Notes: generated from the sequence alone by a model not told the origin. DNA of 64,000 nucleotides from Skermanella sp. TT6 (GCF_016653635.2 NZ_CP067420.1:1121501-1185500), one strand, 5' to 3'; positions 19,515 through 28,146 are shown, counted from the first letter of the stretch. Translations and numbers: made by a program.

Positions 19515-20438
19515 TCATTCCGACCAGCGCCGGTAGCGCCGCTGGACCAGCAGGTTCGCAGTCGTGGTCAGGACCAGCGTCACCGCCATCAGGATGAAGG
19601 CCAGAGCCGATCCGAACGGCCAGTTCATCGCCTTCGCGACCTGCTGGTAGACCTCGGGCGCCATCATGTGGAACTGCGGACCGCCGATCAGCACCGGGGT
19701 CGCATAGGCGTTCATCGACAGGATGAAGCACAGCATCGTGCCGGCCAGAATGCCTGGCAGTGCCAGCGGAAGCACCACCCGCCACAACACCATGGCGTGA
19801 CCGGCGCCCAGACTTTCCGCCGCGTCCTCCAGGTTGCGGTCGATCCCCTCCAGTACGCTGCGCAGCGTGACGATCATGAAGGGCAGCATGACCGACACCA
19901 GCCCGATCACCACGGCGGCGGGCGTGTACATCAGGCGCAGCGGCGGAAAGACGCCGGTGGCCTCCAGCCCGGCGGCGAGCAGCCCATGGTCCCCCAGGAT
20001 CACCATCCAGGCCGCCGTCCGGACGGCGTTTCCCATCAGCAGCGGCAGGATGATCAGGATCATCAGCCGCGATTTCCAGGCGGGCGACGCCTGCCGGACC
20101 AGATAGTAGGCAACCGGAAATCCGGCGACCAGGCAGAGCAGCGTGGACAGGCCGGAAACCCACAGGGTCGTGAACAGGACCTCCTGATAGAAACCGTCGC
20201 CGAAGAACTTCGCGTAGTTCTCCAGCGTCAGCGCCTTCGTCATCAGCTCGCCCGGCACGAAGCGGTTGAGGCTGAATCGGAACATCAGGGCGAGCGGCCC
20301 GAGCAGCGCCAGCACCACGAACAGGGTCGCGGGCGATGTCAGGCCGAACACCGGCGGAAGGCGTCTCCCGCCCGCCGCGCGCGGCGGAGAGGGGGACGCG
20401 GTCACGGCAGCGCTCGTCATCGGCTTCGCGTCCTCCAT
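19515..20438 (-). CDS. ABC transporter permease, PotB type
   Basis: The 307-residue product has an N-terminal cytoplasmic segment, about six membrane helices and the EAA-type loop EDAAESLGAGHAMVLWRVVLP. The ATG at 20438 overlaps the stop codon of the binding-protein gene (TGATG), pointing to translational coupling; a second ATG at 20420 is possible. The frame is open much further upstream (to 20999), but that part is a shadow of the binding-protein gene. Confidence 0.92.
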   Translation of the reverse strand: MEDAKPMTSAAVTASPSPPRAAGGRRLPPVFGLTSPATLFVVLALLGPLALMFRFSLNRFVPGELMTKALTLENYAKFFGDGFYQEVLFTTLWVSGLSTLLCLVAGFPVAYYLVRQASPAWKSRLMILIILPLLMGNAVRTAAWMVILGDHGLLAAGLEATGVFPPLRLMYTPAAVVIGLVSVMLPFMIVTLRSVLEGIDRNLEDAAESLGAGHAMVLWRVVLPLALPGILAGTMLCFILSMNAYATPVLIGGPQFHMMAPEVYQQVAKAMNWPFGSALAFILMAVTLVLTTTANLLVQRRYRRWSE

Positions 20439-21517
20439 CACCGGGTGATGGTCTTGTTCCACCACTCCAACCATTCGGCGGTGTTCTTGGCGACATAAGC
20501 GTAATCGGGGAATTTCAGCGCCGCCGCCTGATCGGGCGAGAAATCGATCAGCTCGCGCAGGTCCGGCGACAGCTCGGCGGCGCCGTTGGCCGGAGCGTAG
20601 AAGCTGGCACCCGCCAGCCCGGCCATCGCCTTCCGGTCGAGCATGGCGTCGAAATAGACATGGGCAAGTTCGGAACTGGGCGCCCGCTTCGGCAGCCCCG
20701 CGCCGAACATCACGGCGATGGCGCCCTCCTCCGGATACTGGATCGCCAGCGGCGCGCCGTCGTTCCGCCATTGCAGGCCGCGTGCCTTGTAGTTGACGGC
20801 GATGTCCACCTCTCCGGTCGCCAGAGCGGCGCCCAGTTGCTGGTGGGCGGCGTAGATGCGCGGCTCGACCGTCTCCTTCAGCTCGACCAGCTTGCGCTTC
20901 CCGGCCTCGCCGTCGGTCACCGATCCGCCGGCCAGCAGACTGCCCATCATGATGTAGTTGAAATAGAGCTGGTTGGTCAGGCCGACCTTGCCGGCCCACT
21001 TCGTGTCGAACAGTTCAGCGTAGGACTTGGGCGGGTTCGGCACCTTGTCCCTGTTGTAGATGATGACGACGCCGCTGTAGAGCCAGGGCACGAAATAGGG
21101 CCGGTTCTTCAGCGACGGCACCACGTCACCGTAGTTCGGCACCTTGGAGAAGTCGATCTCGGTCAGCACGTCCTGGGTGAACATCTCGTAGCTGTCCCCC
21201 TCGTTGATGTGCAGGACGTCCACGGTGCCCCGCCGCAACCTGCGTTCCGCCAGCAGCTTGGCCTTGCGCTCCGGTTCCATGCCGAGATCGTGGGAGATGC
21301 GGATCCCCTTGCTCTCCACCAGAGGTTCTTCGACGAAGCGGACCGTCCGCTCGTTCCAGTCGCCGCCCCAGTTGGACACGACCAGCGTGCCTCCCTGGGC
21401 CCGCGCGGGTCTCCCCGGCAGGGTGAGGGCCGCTCCCGCGGCGCCGGCCGCTCCGAGGCCGAACAGGACATCACGGCGCGTCGGCGCCCCGGACAAGCGG
21501 TCGATCAGCTTCGTCAA
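20438..21517 (-). CDS. Extracellular solute-binding protein, spermidine/putrescine (PotD) type
   Basis: This periplasmic protein captures the substrate for the ABC importer. The 359 residues begin with a twin-arginine type signal (TRRDVLFGLGAAGAAGAAL, predicted cut after ARA near 40). The mature part shows LVVSNWGGDWNE, PYFVPWLYSGVVIIYNRDKV and a C-terminal SPDQAAALKFPDYAYVAKN typical of cluster-D binding proteins. It opens the operon of five genes (binding protein, two permeases, ATPase, dipeptidase). Export by Tat would mean that it folds in the cytoplasm first. Confidence 0.93.
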   Translation of the reverse strand: MTKLIDRLSGAPTRRDVLFGLGAAGAAGAALTLPGRPARAQGGTLVVSNWGGDWNERTVRFVEEPLVESKGIRISHDLGMEPERKAKLLAERRLRRGTVDVLHINEGDSYEMFTQDVLTEIDFSKVPNYGDVVPSLKNRPYFVPWLYSGVVIIYNRDKVPNPPKSYAELFDTKWAGKVGLTNQLYFNYIMMGSLLAGGSVTDGEAGKRKLVELKETVEPRIYAAHQQLGAALATGEVDIAVNYKARGLQWRNDGAPLAIQYPEEGAIAVMFGAGLPKRAPSSELAHVYFDAMLDRKAMAGLAGASFYAPANGAAELSPDLRELIDFSPDQAAALKFPDYAYVAKNTAEWLEWWNKTITR

Positions 21518-21571
21518 AGTGAACCCCCTGTTTTTCTTGAATATTTCTGAACTGTTGGCGGCCCGTAGGGC

Positions 21572-22276
21572 TCAGGCCGCGGCTTTGCGTCCGACCTCGT
21601 CGAGATACTGGACGCAGCGGTCCACGGACTCGACGTCGGCGAACTTCGCGTCGATGTCGAACAGGTTCCACGCGACGGCACCCGGCACCCGGTCGCCGAT
21701 GCATTCCCTCACCGCGATGGTGCGGAAGCCTTCGGCGAGACCGTCGCACAGCGTCGTGCGCACGCAGGCCGACGCGGTCACGCCGGTGACCAGGATGGTG
21801 TCCACGCCGTTGGCCCGCAGGAAGCCGGCAAGATAGGTCCCGTGGAAGGCGCTGGCGCGCTTCTTGACCAGCACCTGCTCGCCCGCGACCGGCTCGATCC
21901 GGCTGTCGATCGCCCACAGTTCCGGCTTGTCCTGCTCGACCACCTCGATCGGGATCTTATGGTGCCACAGTCCCATGTCAGTCGCGGCGTCGCGTCCGTC
22001 CGTCACCTGATAGCAGGTGGTGACGTGGACGACGGGATGGCGGTTCCGCCGGCAGGCCGCCAGAAGCTGCTGGACGCCCGGAATGATCTGATCGTCGATC
22101 TTCTCGCAGGTGAACGGATTCCCGGGCCGTGTCCAGGCGTTGGCGAGATCGACGTTGATCAGGGCCGGCCGGCTGCCGAAGCCCACCCGGCGCTGGAATC
22201 CGCGCTTCTGGTACAGTTCGGTGGCCTGTGCGAAGGCGGCGTTCAGCGCCGCGTCGAGGTCGTTATCGAATGACAT
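21572..22276 (-). CDS. Isochorismatase-family amidase, N-carbamoylsarcosine amidase-like
   Basis: Cysteine hydrolases of this family split carbamoyl or amide groups. The 234 residues show the triad: Asp43 in LINVDLANAW, Lys138/139 in VLVKKRASAF and Cys171 in VTGVTASACVR, with the cis-peptide context before the cysteine. The N-terminal extension of ~30 residues and the segment NAWTRPGNPFTC resemble N-carbamoylsarcosine amidases more than nicotinamidases. It lies 54 bases upstream of the binding-protein gene on the same strand, so it likely belongs to the same operon, and diverges from the LysR gene. Together with the M19 peptidase it suggests uptake and breakdown of a creatinine-, hydantoin- or carbamoyl-type nitrogen compound; that is inference. 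Confidence 0.85.
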   Translation of the reverse strand: MSFDNDLDAALNAAFAQATELYQKRGFQRRVGFGSRPALINVDLANAWTRPGNPFTCEKIDDQIIPGVQQLLAACRRNRHPVVHVTTCYQVTDGRDAATDMGLWHHKIPIEVVEQDKPELWAIDSRIEPVAGEQVLVKKRASAFHGTYLAGFLRANGVDTILVTGVTASACVRTTLCDGLAEGFRTIAVRECIGDRVPGAVAWNLFDIDAKFADVESVDRCVQYLDEVGRKAAA

Positions 22277-22414
22277 TGTCGCACCCTGTTGAGCGTCGGC
22301 CGCCCCGTTTTCGGATCTTTTCGGCGGCCTCGGACCCGAGCATGCGACAGGAGATCCAGTCCGTGAAATTATTTTATATGGATTATTGATACCAGTTTAG
22401 TCATTAATTAGCGG
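22277..22414. promoter_or_regulatory. Divergent promoter region between the amidase operon and lysR
   Basis: The 138 bases between two divergent genes include an AT-rich stretch (about 22365-22410) quite unlike the G+C-rich surroundings. LysR-type regulators usually bind such regions at T-N11-A sites. ATTAT occurs twice around TTTATATGG (22368-22387), which could mark a site, but no perfect palindrome is seen. Confidence 0.4.
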
Positions 22415-23302
22415 ATGAACTTCGATTTCAGACATGTCCGGGGTTTCATCACCCTGGCCGAGGAACTGCATTTCGGCCGCGCCGCCCAGCGTCTCAACAT
22501 GACCCAGCCCGGCCTCAGCCGGCTGATCGGCGAGCTCGAGCGCCACGTGAAGGTCCCGCTATTCCGCCGCACCACGCGCACGGTCGACCTGACCGAGGCC
22601 GGCAAGGTCTTCCTCGCCCAGTGCCGGATCGGGATCGACCATTTCGAGCGCGCGGTCGCCCAAGCACGGCGGACCGCCGGGGGCGAACTCGGCACCGTAC
22701 GCGTCGGCTACATGGATTTCGCGATCAACGGCCGTCTGCCGGAGTTCATCCGGGCTTTTGCGCGGCATCGGCCGGAGGTGCGGCTGGAGTTGTTCTTCCT
22801 GTCGACGCAACAGCAGCATGCGGCCCTGTTGGCCGACCGGATCGACGTCGGGTTCATGATCGGCGCCTTCGACAGCGAGCATGTGGAGAACTATGCCTTC
22901 GACACCGACCGGTACGTGGCGCTCCTGCCGATCACCCATCCCTTGTCGAACGTCCGGAACCTGCGCCTGGCCGACTTTGCGAATGAACCGTTCGTGCTGG
23001 GATCGGGCGAGAACTGGGGAGCGTACCGCAGTAACCTGTTCGACATCTGCCACCACCTGGGCTTCCATCCGAACATCGTGCAGGAGGCCTCGTCGAGCGA
23101 AGGCATCTTCGGCCTGGTCGCGGCGGGAACGGGGGTCAGTGTCTATGCCGGCTGCGTCCGCAATCTCCAGCGTCGCGGCATCGTGATCCGTGATCTCGAC
23201 GACGTGCGTCAGCCGATCCCCACCTGCGCAGCCTGGTTAAAGCCGGTGCAATCGCCCAGCGTAGAGATCTTCATCCGGGTGCTGACCAGCGTCTGGGGCT
23301 GA
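22415..23302 (+). CDS. LysR-family transcriptional regulator
   Basis: The 295-residue protein has the standard N-terminal winged helix-turn-helix (about 1-60; LHFGRAAQRLNMTQPGLSRLIGELE) and an effector-binding domain of two alpha/beta lobes. It is divergent from the amidase/ABC/dipeptidase operon and is its likely regulator, with the transported or hydrolysed compound as the likely inducer. The ATG at 22415 has only a weak ribosome site. The binding domain resembles those of CbbR/BenM-like activators, which does not fix the ligand. Confidence 0.92.
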   Translation: MNFDFRHVRGFITLAEELHFGRAAQRLNMTQPGLSRLIGELERHVKVPLFRRTTRTVDLTEAGKVFLAQCRIGIDHFERAVAQARRTAGGELGTVRVGYMDFAINGRLPEFIRAFARHRPEVRLELFFLSTQQQHAALLADRIDVGFMIGAFDSEHVENYAFDTDRYVALLPITHPLSNVRNLRLADFANEPFVLGSGENWGAYRSNLFDICHHLGFHPNIVQEASSSEGIFGLVAAGTGVSVYAGCVRNLQRRGIVIRDLDDVRQPIPTCAAWLKPVQSPSVEIFIRVLTSVWG

Positions 23303-23516
23303 CTACAGGCCATCTCCGGAACGGGCGCCCGACAGGCCGGCCTGTAGGAAGGCAGCGATGTCGGCGGCGACGAGATCCTGCAACGCCTTGTGCGCCTCGA
23401 TCGTGCCGCCGCCGATATGCGGGGCAGGAACAACGAGAAGGATTTCCTTCAGCGCAACGGGCAACCGGCGGCTCGCGCTCAAACAGCACTCTGTGAGGAA
23501 AAGCTCTTCGCCTCAT
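23303..23516 (-). pseudogene. C-terminal stump of a D-2-hydroxyacid dehydrogenase
   Basis: On the minus strand one frame reads VLFEREPPVA and, after a one-base shift, another reads ALKEILLVVPAPHIGGGTIE followed by AHKALQDLVAADIAAFLQAG and a stop at 23303. This is the end of an NAD-dependent 2-hydroxyacid dehydrogenase (the catalytic-His motif PHIGG... and the last helix). The N-terminal three quarters are missing and no start exists. The stop lies directly against the lysR stop. Confidence 0.7.
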
Positions 23517-23622
23517 ATGGTTATCTTCATCCTACAGTCCCCTCGCGCTGCACCGAGTTTGCGGATGGACCAAGCTTCATCCGCCCTTTACAGCCTGACG
23601 CCTACAAACAGACTCTTACAGC

Positions 23623-24093
23623 ATGACCGCCGCCCGGGCTCTGGCCGAAGGGCTGATCGACGGGTTCTGGGCGAACGGCATGGGGGCGGAACTGGCCGTC
23701 CGGAGCGGCACGGGCATGGTGCTTCTCGATCCCCGGCGCGGCGACGGGCCGGCCGACTGTTTCGATTACACGACCGCGATCGTGGCGACGACGGACCGGC
23801 TGATCGAACGGACGCCGGAAGCCGCCGTCGGCATGGCCCGCGCCGTCGCCGAGGCGCAGGAAGTGCTGCGCGACGACTCCTTGGCGGCGACCCGCATCGC
23901 CGGAGTGCTGTTCCCGCCTGCGGAAACCGGCTTGATCGCCGAACTGGTCCGGCGCGACCTGCCGTTCTACGATACCTGTCTGCCGGAGCGGTCGGTCGCC
24001 GGTATGATCGCCTTTTCCCGGGAGGTGGGCATTGTGTCCGGTCCGATCCCATACGACAGGATCGTCGCGGTCAGCGTCCGGAAGGCGGTGTGA
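23623..24093 (+). pseudogene. C-terminal part of an NMT1/SsuA-type substrate-binding protein
   Basis: The 156 codons (LAEGLIDGFWANGMGAELAV, FDYTTAIVATTDRLIERTPE, RRDLPFYDTCLPERSV, PYDRIVAV) match the second lobe of periplasmic binding proteins of nitrate/sulfonate/thiamine-precursor ABC importers. The signal peptide and first lobe are absent, and the sequence before 23620 is unrelated. The ATG that opens the frame is the normal position of an internal residue. No permease or ATPase lies next to it. It is a fragment left by a rearrangement. Confidence 0.7.
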
Positions 24094-24137
24094 GCCGGGT
24101 TAGGCAATCGTGAACCGCGTCGTTCCGCCGCTGCGGC

Positions 24138-24341
24138 CGGCTGGAGGCGTTGCGCGCCGAAATGGGCGAGCGGCTGAAGGAGTTCAGGGCGGAACTGGAC
24201 GGCGATGCGGCGGCCAGCCAGCGCCGCAAGCTCAAGGCCCGCTAGTCCGCGGCGGTCGAGCGCGAGGAGTGCTGCCGCACGGCTCTGGTGCGCGAACTGG
24301 AACTCGAACAGGAGCGGCACGCCAAGCGCGACCGCGACTGA
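24138..24341 (+). pseudogene. IS1182-like transposase fragment
   Basis: Bases 24138-24341 read RLEALRAEMGERLKEFRAEL and, after GDAAASQRRKLKAR and an in-frame TAG, AAVEREECCRTALVRELELE and QERHAKRDRD. This charged helical stretch is the linker region of IS1182-type transposases. Nothing of the DDE core remains on either side, and the stop codon confirms decay. Confidence 0.55.
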
Positions 24342-24486
24342 CCAGCATCGATCATGCTGACCGATGCAAGCGGACCTGGGGTGCATCTGGGGTGCATTCG
24401 AGGCGCAGGCGGGTCTATGTTTTTGTTCTGTTCCTGGTTGGCTTGCTTCTAACCGATTGAATTTTCACGTGGTTGGTTTTCAGGCG

Positions 24487-24536
24487 TTTCGTTGACATCG
24501 TAGGGGTCACAGGTTCAATCCCTGTCGCGCCCACCA
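24487..24536 (+). pseudogene. 3' half of a tRNA-Val(GAC) gene (attachment-site scar)
   Basis: The bases contain an anticodon loop TTGACAT (anticodon GAC), the T arm ACAGG-TTCAATC-CCTGT, the acceptor 3' strand CGCGCCC, A, and an encoded CCA. No matching 5' half (GGGCGCG... with a D arm) is found upstream, and the anticodon stem (TTTCG/CGTAG) is imperfect. Integrating elements that use tRNA genes leave exactly such a displaced 3' piece at one end. The minus-strand reading of this piece gives VGATGIEPVTPTMST, a well-known spurious peptide from tRNA 3' ends. The stable hairpin that follows looks like the native terminator of the tRNA. Confidence 0.8.
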
Positions 24537-24540
24537 TCTT

Positions 24541-24575
24541 GAAGGCCAGCAACCTCAGTAGGTTAGCTGGCCTTC
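24541..24575 (+). terminator. Hairpin following the tRNA fragment
   Basis: GAAGGCCAGCAACCT pairs with AGGTTAGCTGGCCTTC across a CAGT loop, with a single bulged A. The stem of 15 pairs begins four bases after the tRNA CCA. No long T run follows. It probably ended the original tRNA transcript. Confidence 0.65.
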
Positions 24576-24911
24576 GCCATTTCTGGGCCAATAGCGGTTC
24601 TTCAACCGGGGAAGCAAAGTAGCGCCAATAGCTCTTTGGAACTGTGCAAGTGGTCCGGAACATTCTGAAATCAATCGCGACCTGCTCATATCGGCCGGCA
24701 AGGCCCGGCACCGATTTGGGCAGGCCGCGTGATGAAAGCCACCAACAGCCTTGCACCTTTGGTTTGGGAGATGGGGCGTTTTGACAGCGCTTGATTCGTT
24801 CGATCGCCTCGGCACAGCTTTGACAGGCGATCGGGCAAGCGAGTCGATTAATCGCCCCGGGATCGCTGTGATCGTGTCCCAGGCAGTGGTGTAGGATTGG
24901 CATTGCCAATC
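24576..24911. other. Gap between the tRNA scar and an IS256-family element
   Basis: The 336 bases have a lower G+C content than the surroundings. Overlapping minus-strand frames of 133 and 164 codons run across it, but they include antisense tRNA sequence and show no recognisable domain. I see no supported gene. Confidence 0.5.
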
Positions 24912-26202
24912 ATCCTGGTTCCCAGCAGTCTGGCCGGGTTTATCATGCAGCCACAACGGGCAGCATGATTGGGGAATTATCGCCGAGTGGAGCGATGGTT
25001 TCCAGTGTCATGTAGCGGGCGCGCTGGACGGCCCATTCATCGTTCTGCTCCAGGAGAATGGCGCCGATAAGCCGAGTAATGGCGTCCTCGTTCGGAAAGA
25101 TGCCGACAACGTCGGTCCGGCGCTTGATCTCGCCATTCAGGCGCTCGATCGGGTTTGTCGAGTGTATCTTGACCCGATGCTCCTTTGGGAACGTCATGTA
25201 GGCCAGCACGTCGGTTTCCGCCTCGTCCAGGAGGGTCGCCAACTTGGGAGCCTTTGTCCGGATCTGGTCGGCAACTTGGCGCCATTGGGCTTTGGCGGCT
25301 TCGGCGGTGTCCTGGGCGAAGGCGGTGGCGATGAACGCGGCGAAGAGGCGCTTGCCCTGCTTGCCAGCATGCGCCATGGCGTTGCGCATAAAATGCACTC
25401 GGCAGCGCTGCCATGTCGCCTGGAACACGCGCTGGACGGCTGCCTTGATGCCCTCATGGGCGTCGGAAATCACCAGCTTGACGCCAGCGAGACCGCGACG
25501 CTTGAGCTTGCGCAGGAATTCGAGCCAGAAGGTCTCGGCCTCCGAGGCACCGATGTCCATGCCCAGCACCTCGCGCCGGCCGTCGGTGTTGACCGCCACC
25601 GCGACGGTCACGGCGACAGACACGATACGTCCCTGCTGGCGGACCTTGACGTAGGTCGCATCGATCCAGAGATATGGCCAGTCGCCTTCGATCGGACGGC
25701 TCAGGAACGTCTTGACCCGGTCGTCGATCTCTTCGCACAACCGGCTGACCTGGCTCTTCGAGATGCCGCTCATGCCCATGGCCTTGACCAGATCGTCCAC
25801 CCCGCGGGTCGAAACGCCCTGGATGTAGGCCTCCTGGATCACCGCCGTCAGCGCCTTCTCCGCCATCCGGCGCGGCTCCAGAAATCCTGGAAAATAGCTG
25901 CCCTTGCGCAGCTTGGGGATGCGCAGCTCCACCGTGCCGGCCCTGGTTTCCCAGTCGCGATCCCGGTAGCCATTGCGCTGTGCGAGGCGGTCAGCCGAGC
26001 GCTCACCGTGACCGGCGCCGGTCACCGCCTGAACCTCCATCTCCATCAGCCGCTGGGCGGCAAAGCCGATCATCTCCCGCAGCACATCCGCATCAGTGCC
26101 CTTTTCAAGCATCGAGCGAAGCGTCATCATCTCGTCGGTCATCGTGGTCACCTTGGATCAGGTATGTGTTGTGGTGACCAGACTTTACCCGAGAACCACG
26201 AT
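24912..26202 (-). mobile_element. Second IS256-family insertion sequence
   Basis: The left end reads ATCCTGGTTCCCAGCAGTCTGG at 24912 onwards (first 20 bases considered) and the right end, read on the minus strand from 26202, reads ATCGTGGTTCTCGGGTAAAG. They match imperfectly as inverted repeats around an IS256-type gene. No clear target duplication is seen. It differs from the first IS256 element in gene and ends. Confidence 0.65.
24943..26142 (-). CDS. IS256-family transposase (second type)
   Basis: The product of about 399 residues is a full-length mutator-type transposase with [10 protein letters not shown] (first Asp), [10 protein letters not shown] (second Asp) and [14 protein letters not shown] (Glu), and the [12 protein letters not shown] segment between them. 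The ATG at 26142 is preceded by AAGG; a GTG three codons earlier is possible. The frame is intact. The protein shares family architecture but little direct similarity with the one at 2.7 kb. Confidence 0.94.
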   Translation of the reverse strand: MTDEMMTLRSMLEKGTDADVLREMIGFAAQRLMEMEVQAVTGAGHGERSADRLAQRNGYRDRDWETRAGTVELRIPKLRKGSYFPGFLEPRRMAEKALTAVIQEAYIQGVSTRGVDDLVKAMGMSGISKSQVSRLCEEIDDRVKTFLSRPIEGDWPYLWIDATYVKVRQQGRIVSVAVTVAVAVNTDGRREVLGMDIGASEAETFWLEFLRKLKRRGLAGVKLVISDAHEGIKAAVQRVFQATWQRCRVHFMRNAMAHAGKQGKRLFAAFIATAFAQDTAEAAKAQWRQVADQIRTKAPKLATLLDEAETDVLAYMTFPKEHRVKIHSTNPIERLNGEIKRRTDVVGIFPNEDAITRLIGAILLEQNDEWAVQRARYMTLETIAPLGDNSPIMLPVVAA

Positions 26203-26206
26203 GACC

Positions 26207-26269
26207 GCCCGTTCCGGGGCAGGCCCTCCGGTCGGCTACGCCTCCCTGCGGGCCTGCCCCGGAACGGGC
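26207..26269. repeat. Perfect 20-bp inverted repeat (hairpin)
   Basis: GCCCGTTCCGGGGCAGGCCC at 26207-26226 is repeated exactly, inverted, at 26250-26269, separated by a 23-base loop. It lies just outside the IS256 right end and before the IS3 remnant. It has no T run and no gene feeding into it from the left on the plus strand, so it looks more like a REP-type palindrome or the end of a lost mobile element than a terminator. Confidence 0.8.
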
Positions 26270-26329
26270 GCTCCTACACCACGCCTGGGGACTTGATCAT
26301 CGCTGCTGTCGGCTCTACCGTTTGAGAGG

Positions 26330-26805
26330 ATGGAGCTTACGGGATCGAAGAAGACATCCAACTCGTTTTCGCCCGAGTTTCGGTCGCGCGCGGTCCGGAT
26401 GGTGGCGGATCACCGTGCCGAGTCCGTCTGTCGCAGGGCGGCGCGGCGCCGGCTGGAGTGCCGTGGGCCCCGGAAGGGCGGCTGGAGGTGCTGGAGCGAA
26501 AGAACCGCGAGCTACGCCAAGCCAACGAGATCCTGCGCAAGGCATCGGCGTACTTTGCCCAGGCGGAGCTCGATCGCCCATCCAGGAAATGATCGCCTTC
26601 ATCTGCGATCACCGCGCCGTCCACGGGTTCCAGCCGGACCGCAAGGTGCTGCCGATCGCCCCGTCGACCTACTACGCCCACCTGTCGGTGCGGCGGGCGC
26701 CGGAGCGTGCGTCGGTCCGCGTACGACGCGAAACCTCCTTGCGCGGCCGGATCCGCCGGGTCTTCGACGAGAGCTTCCAGGTTTACGGCGCGCAGAAAGT
26801 CCAAG
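26330..26805 (+). pseudogene. IS3-family transposase remnant (orfA and start of orfB)
   Basis: The first frame begins like an IS3 OrfA ([20 protein letters not shown]), then loses an internal part; another frame resumes with [20 protein letters not shown] and [17 protein letters not shown], the leucine-zipper end of OrfA. An ATG overlapping its stop at 26589 opens OrfB ([45 protein letters not shown]). OrfB breaks off at about 26803 before its DDE core, at the edge of the IS5 remnant. The element is dead. Confidence 0.82.
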
Positions 26806-26813
26806 TGACGTTC

Positions 26814-27100
26814 TCAAAGTCTGAGCCATAGACGAACGGCAGCGAGCTGAAGCATGGCCAAATAGTTGTCTGCGAGCTTCCCGTGGCGCGTCGCGATGCG
26901 CCGGAAGTACTTGAGCCGACCGATCAGGCGCTCGATCTGGCGCGCTCACGGCTCGCGGGCGCTTTACGCGCGGCCGCGGTGTGACCGCACTGATGCCGCG
27001 CCGGCGCAGGTACGCCCGGATCGCGGCCTGGGATTAGGCGCGGTCCGCCACTGCGCGCATCAGGGGATCGAACGCCCGGCCGTCCGTCGTCAATGCCCTC
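26814..27100 (-). pseudogene. IS5-family transposase, C-terminal remnant
   Basis: The minus strand reads DPLMRAVADRA, stop, SQAAIRAYLRRRGISAV and, after a frame change, ARQIERLIGRLKYFRRIATR, HGKLADNYLAMLQLAAVRLW and a stop at 26814. This is the last third of an IS5-type transposase, including the region with the catalytic Glu (usually in R-x-x-E-R). A stop codon and a frameshift break it, and the N-terminal part is missing. Confidence 0.78.
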
Positions 27101-27846
27101 TTCCGGAGCCTCTAGCTTGTATCGCGTCTCGAACGAAGCGGGTAATCCTGGCCGCGGAGCGGGTGCTCTCCAGAGACATTGCCCCCGAGTTGCCGATGCC
27201 TCGTCAAGCATGGTAGCTTTTCCGGAAACCAGATGATCCGTGCTACCGGAGCAGTGGTGATGGATGAGATGGTGTGCCCACCGGGGATAGGTATGCTCGG
27301 GCCTCGCCACTCGCATCATTGCTCTGCGAAGCGTCGACCCAACCGGCCGACAGCCGCCGGAGGCCCATCGCCGCATCCAAGCTGAGCCGGTGAGACGATC
27401 GAAAGTAGCCGAAACATGGAGCGTTACACCATCGCCGTGTCGGTGCTGGTGATGGTCACGGGGAGCGTCGCCATTTCGATCCGTCTGAATATCGGCTGGG
27501 GCACCGCACGGGCCGTTTTGACCCATGGGTTGGCGCCTGGGATCGTCGTGGCCGTCAAGAGGACGGTAGGCAGCCAAGGCGGCATTTCCCACCGCCCGAT
27601 CTACGGGTTCGTCCCGCGAGGCCGCGACGCTCCAGGCCGCTTCAATGCCTGGATCACGGCAAACCTCAGGAACCTTTTCTCGACTGGGGAGCGCCCGACT
27701 TCCCGGTGCTCTGGGCCTCTCCTTCAGGTGGCCGGCGACAGACCGCGCCCTGCGCGGCGCGCGCCTCTCGCCGCGATGACAGCCACCTGCGTCCTTTGGA
27801 CCTGGACTCCGACATGCCTTTCTTGCTCCGCTCAAGGAGAAACACC
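27101..27846. other. Stretch without a recognisable gene
   Basis: Several frames are open by chance on both strands (for example a 177-codon plus-strand frame from 27416), but they have biased, unstructured compositions and no ribosome sites. The region follows a series of broken mobile elements and is probably mixed debris. I see no RNA gene or clear regulatory site in it. Confidence 0.5.
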
Positions 27847-28017
27847 ATGCCCATGCGAGCCTTCGCGACGATCGCAGTGTCCCTCCTGGCATCCGCCGCG
27901 CACGCGGGGTCCGGCGACCGACCGTCGTCGCAGCAATGCGTCGTCCTGAGCTCCGAGCAACTCGCGCCGCTTGCAGGCGCCAAGCCCGTAACCTCACCCG
28001 CTTCGGCCGGGAAGTGA
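27847..28017 (+). CDS. Small secreted protein, function unknown
   Basis: A 56-codon gene starts with ATG after an excellent ribosome site (AAGGAGAAACACC). The product begins with a signal peptide (MPMRAFATIAVSLLASAAHA, likely cut before GSGD). The mature peptide is only about 36 residues, polar, with a single Cys in QQCVVLSSEQLAPLAG and a Ser/Pro/Lys end. The signal and ribosome site together make it likely to be real in spite of its size. The membrane-protein gene follows on the same strand after 129 bases. Confidence 0.6.
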   Translation: MPMRAFATIAVSLLASAAHAGSGDRPSSQQCVVLSSEQLAPLAGAKPVTSPASAGK

Positions 28018-28146
28018 TGCGCCTCGCCAGGGAGGTGGCGTCCCGGTCCTGATATGCGCTTCGGGAGCCTGGACACAAATCGGACCCATACTGACCTAGC
28101 CGCCTTTTCCGAATATTCGGAGATCGCGCGATCGGGAGGAGCGGCC

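Noticed and set aside
17612..19597. 661-codon plus-strand frame
   Set aside because: Antisense shadow of the ABC ATPase and permease genes, full of Gln/Arg/His and without domains.
24415..24909. 164-codon minus-strand frame containing GATGIEPVTPTMST
   Set aside because: This peptide is the known product of reading a tRNA 3' end backwards; the rest has no domain, so the frame is not taken as a gene.
27416..27949. 177-codon plus-strand frame starting MERYTIAVSVLVMV
   Set aside because: The start looks like a membrane helix, but there is no ribosome site and the remainder is low-complexity; not enough support.
26924..28078. 384-codon minus-strand frame
   Set aside because: It spans IS5 debris and the antisense of the small secreted gene, with no consistent homology.
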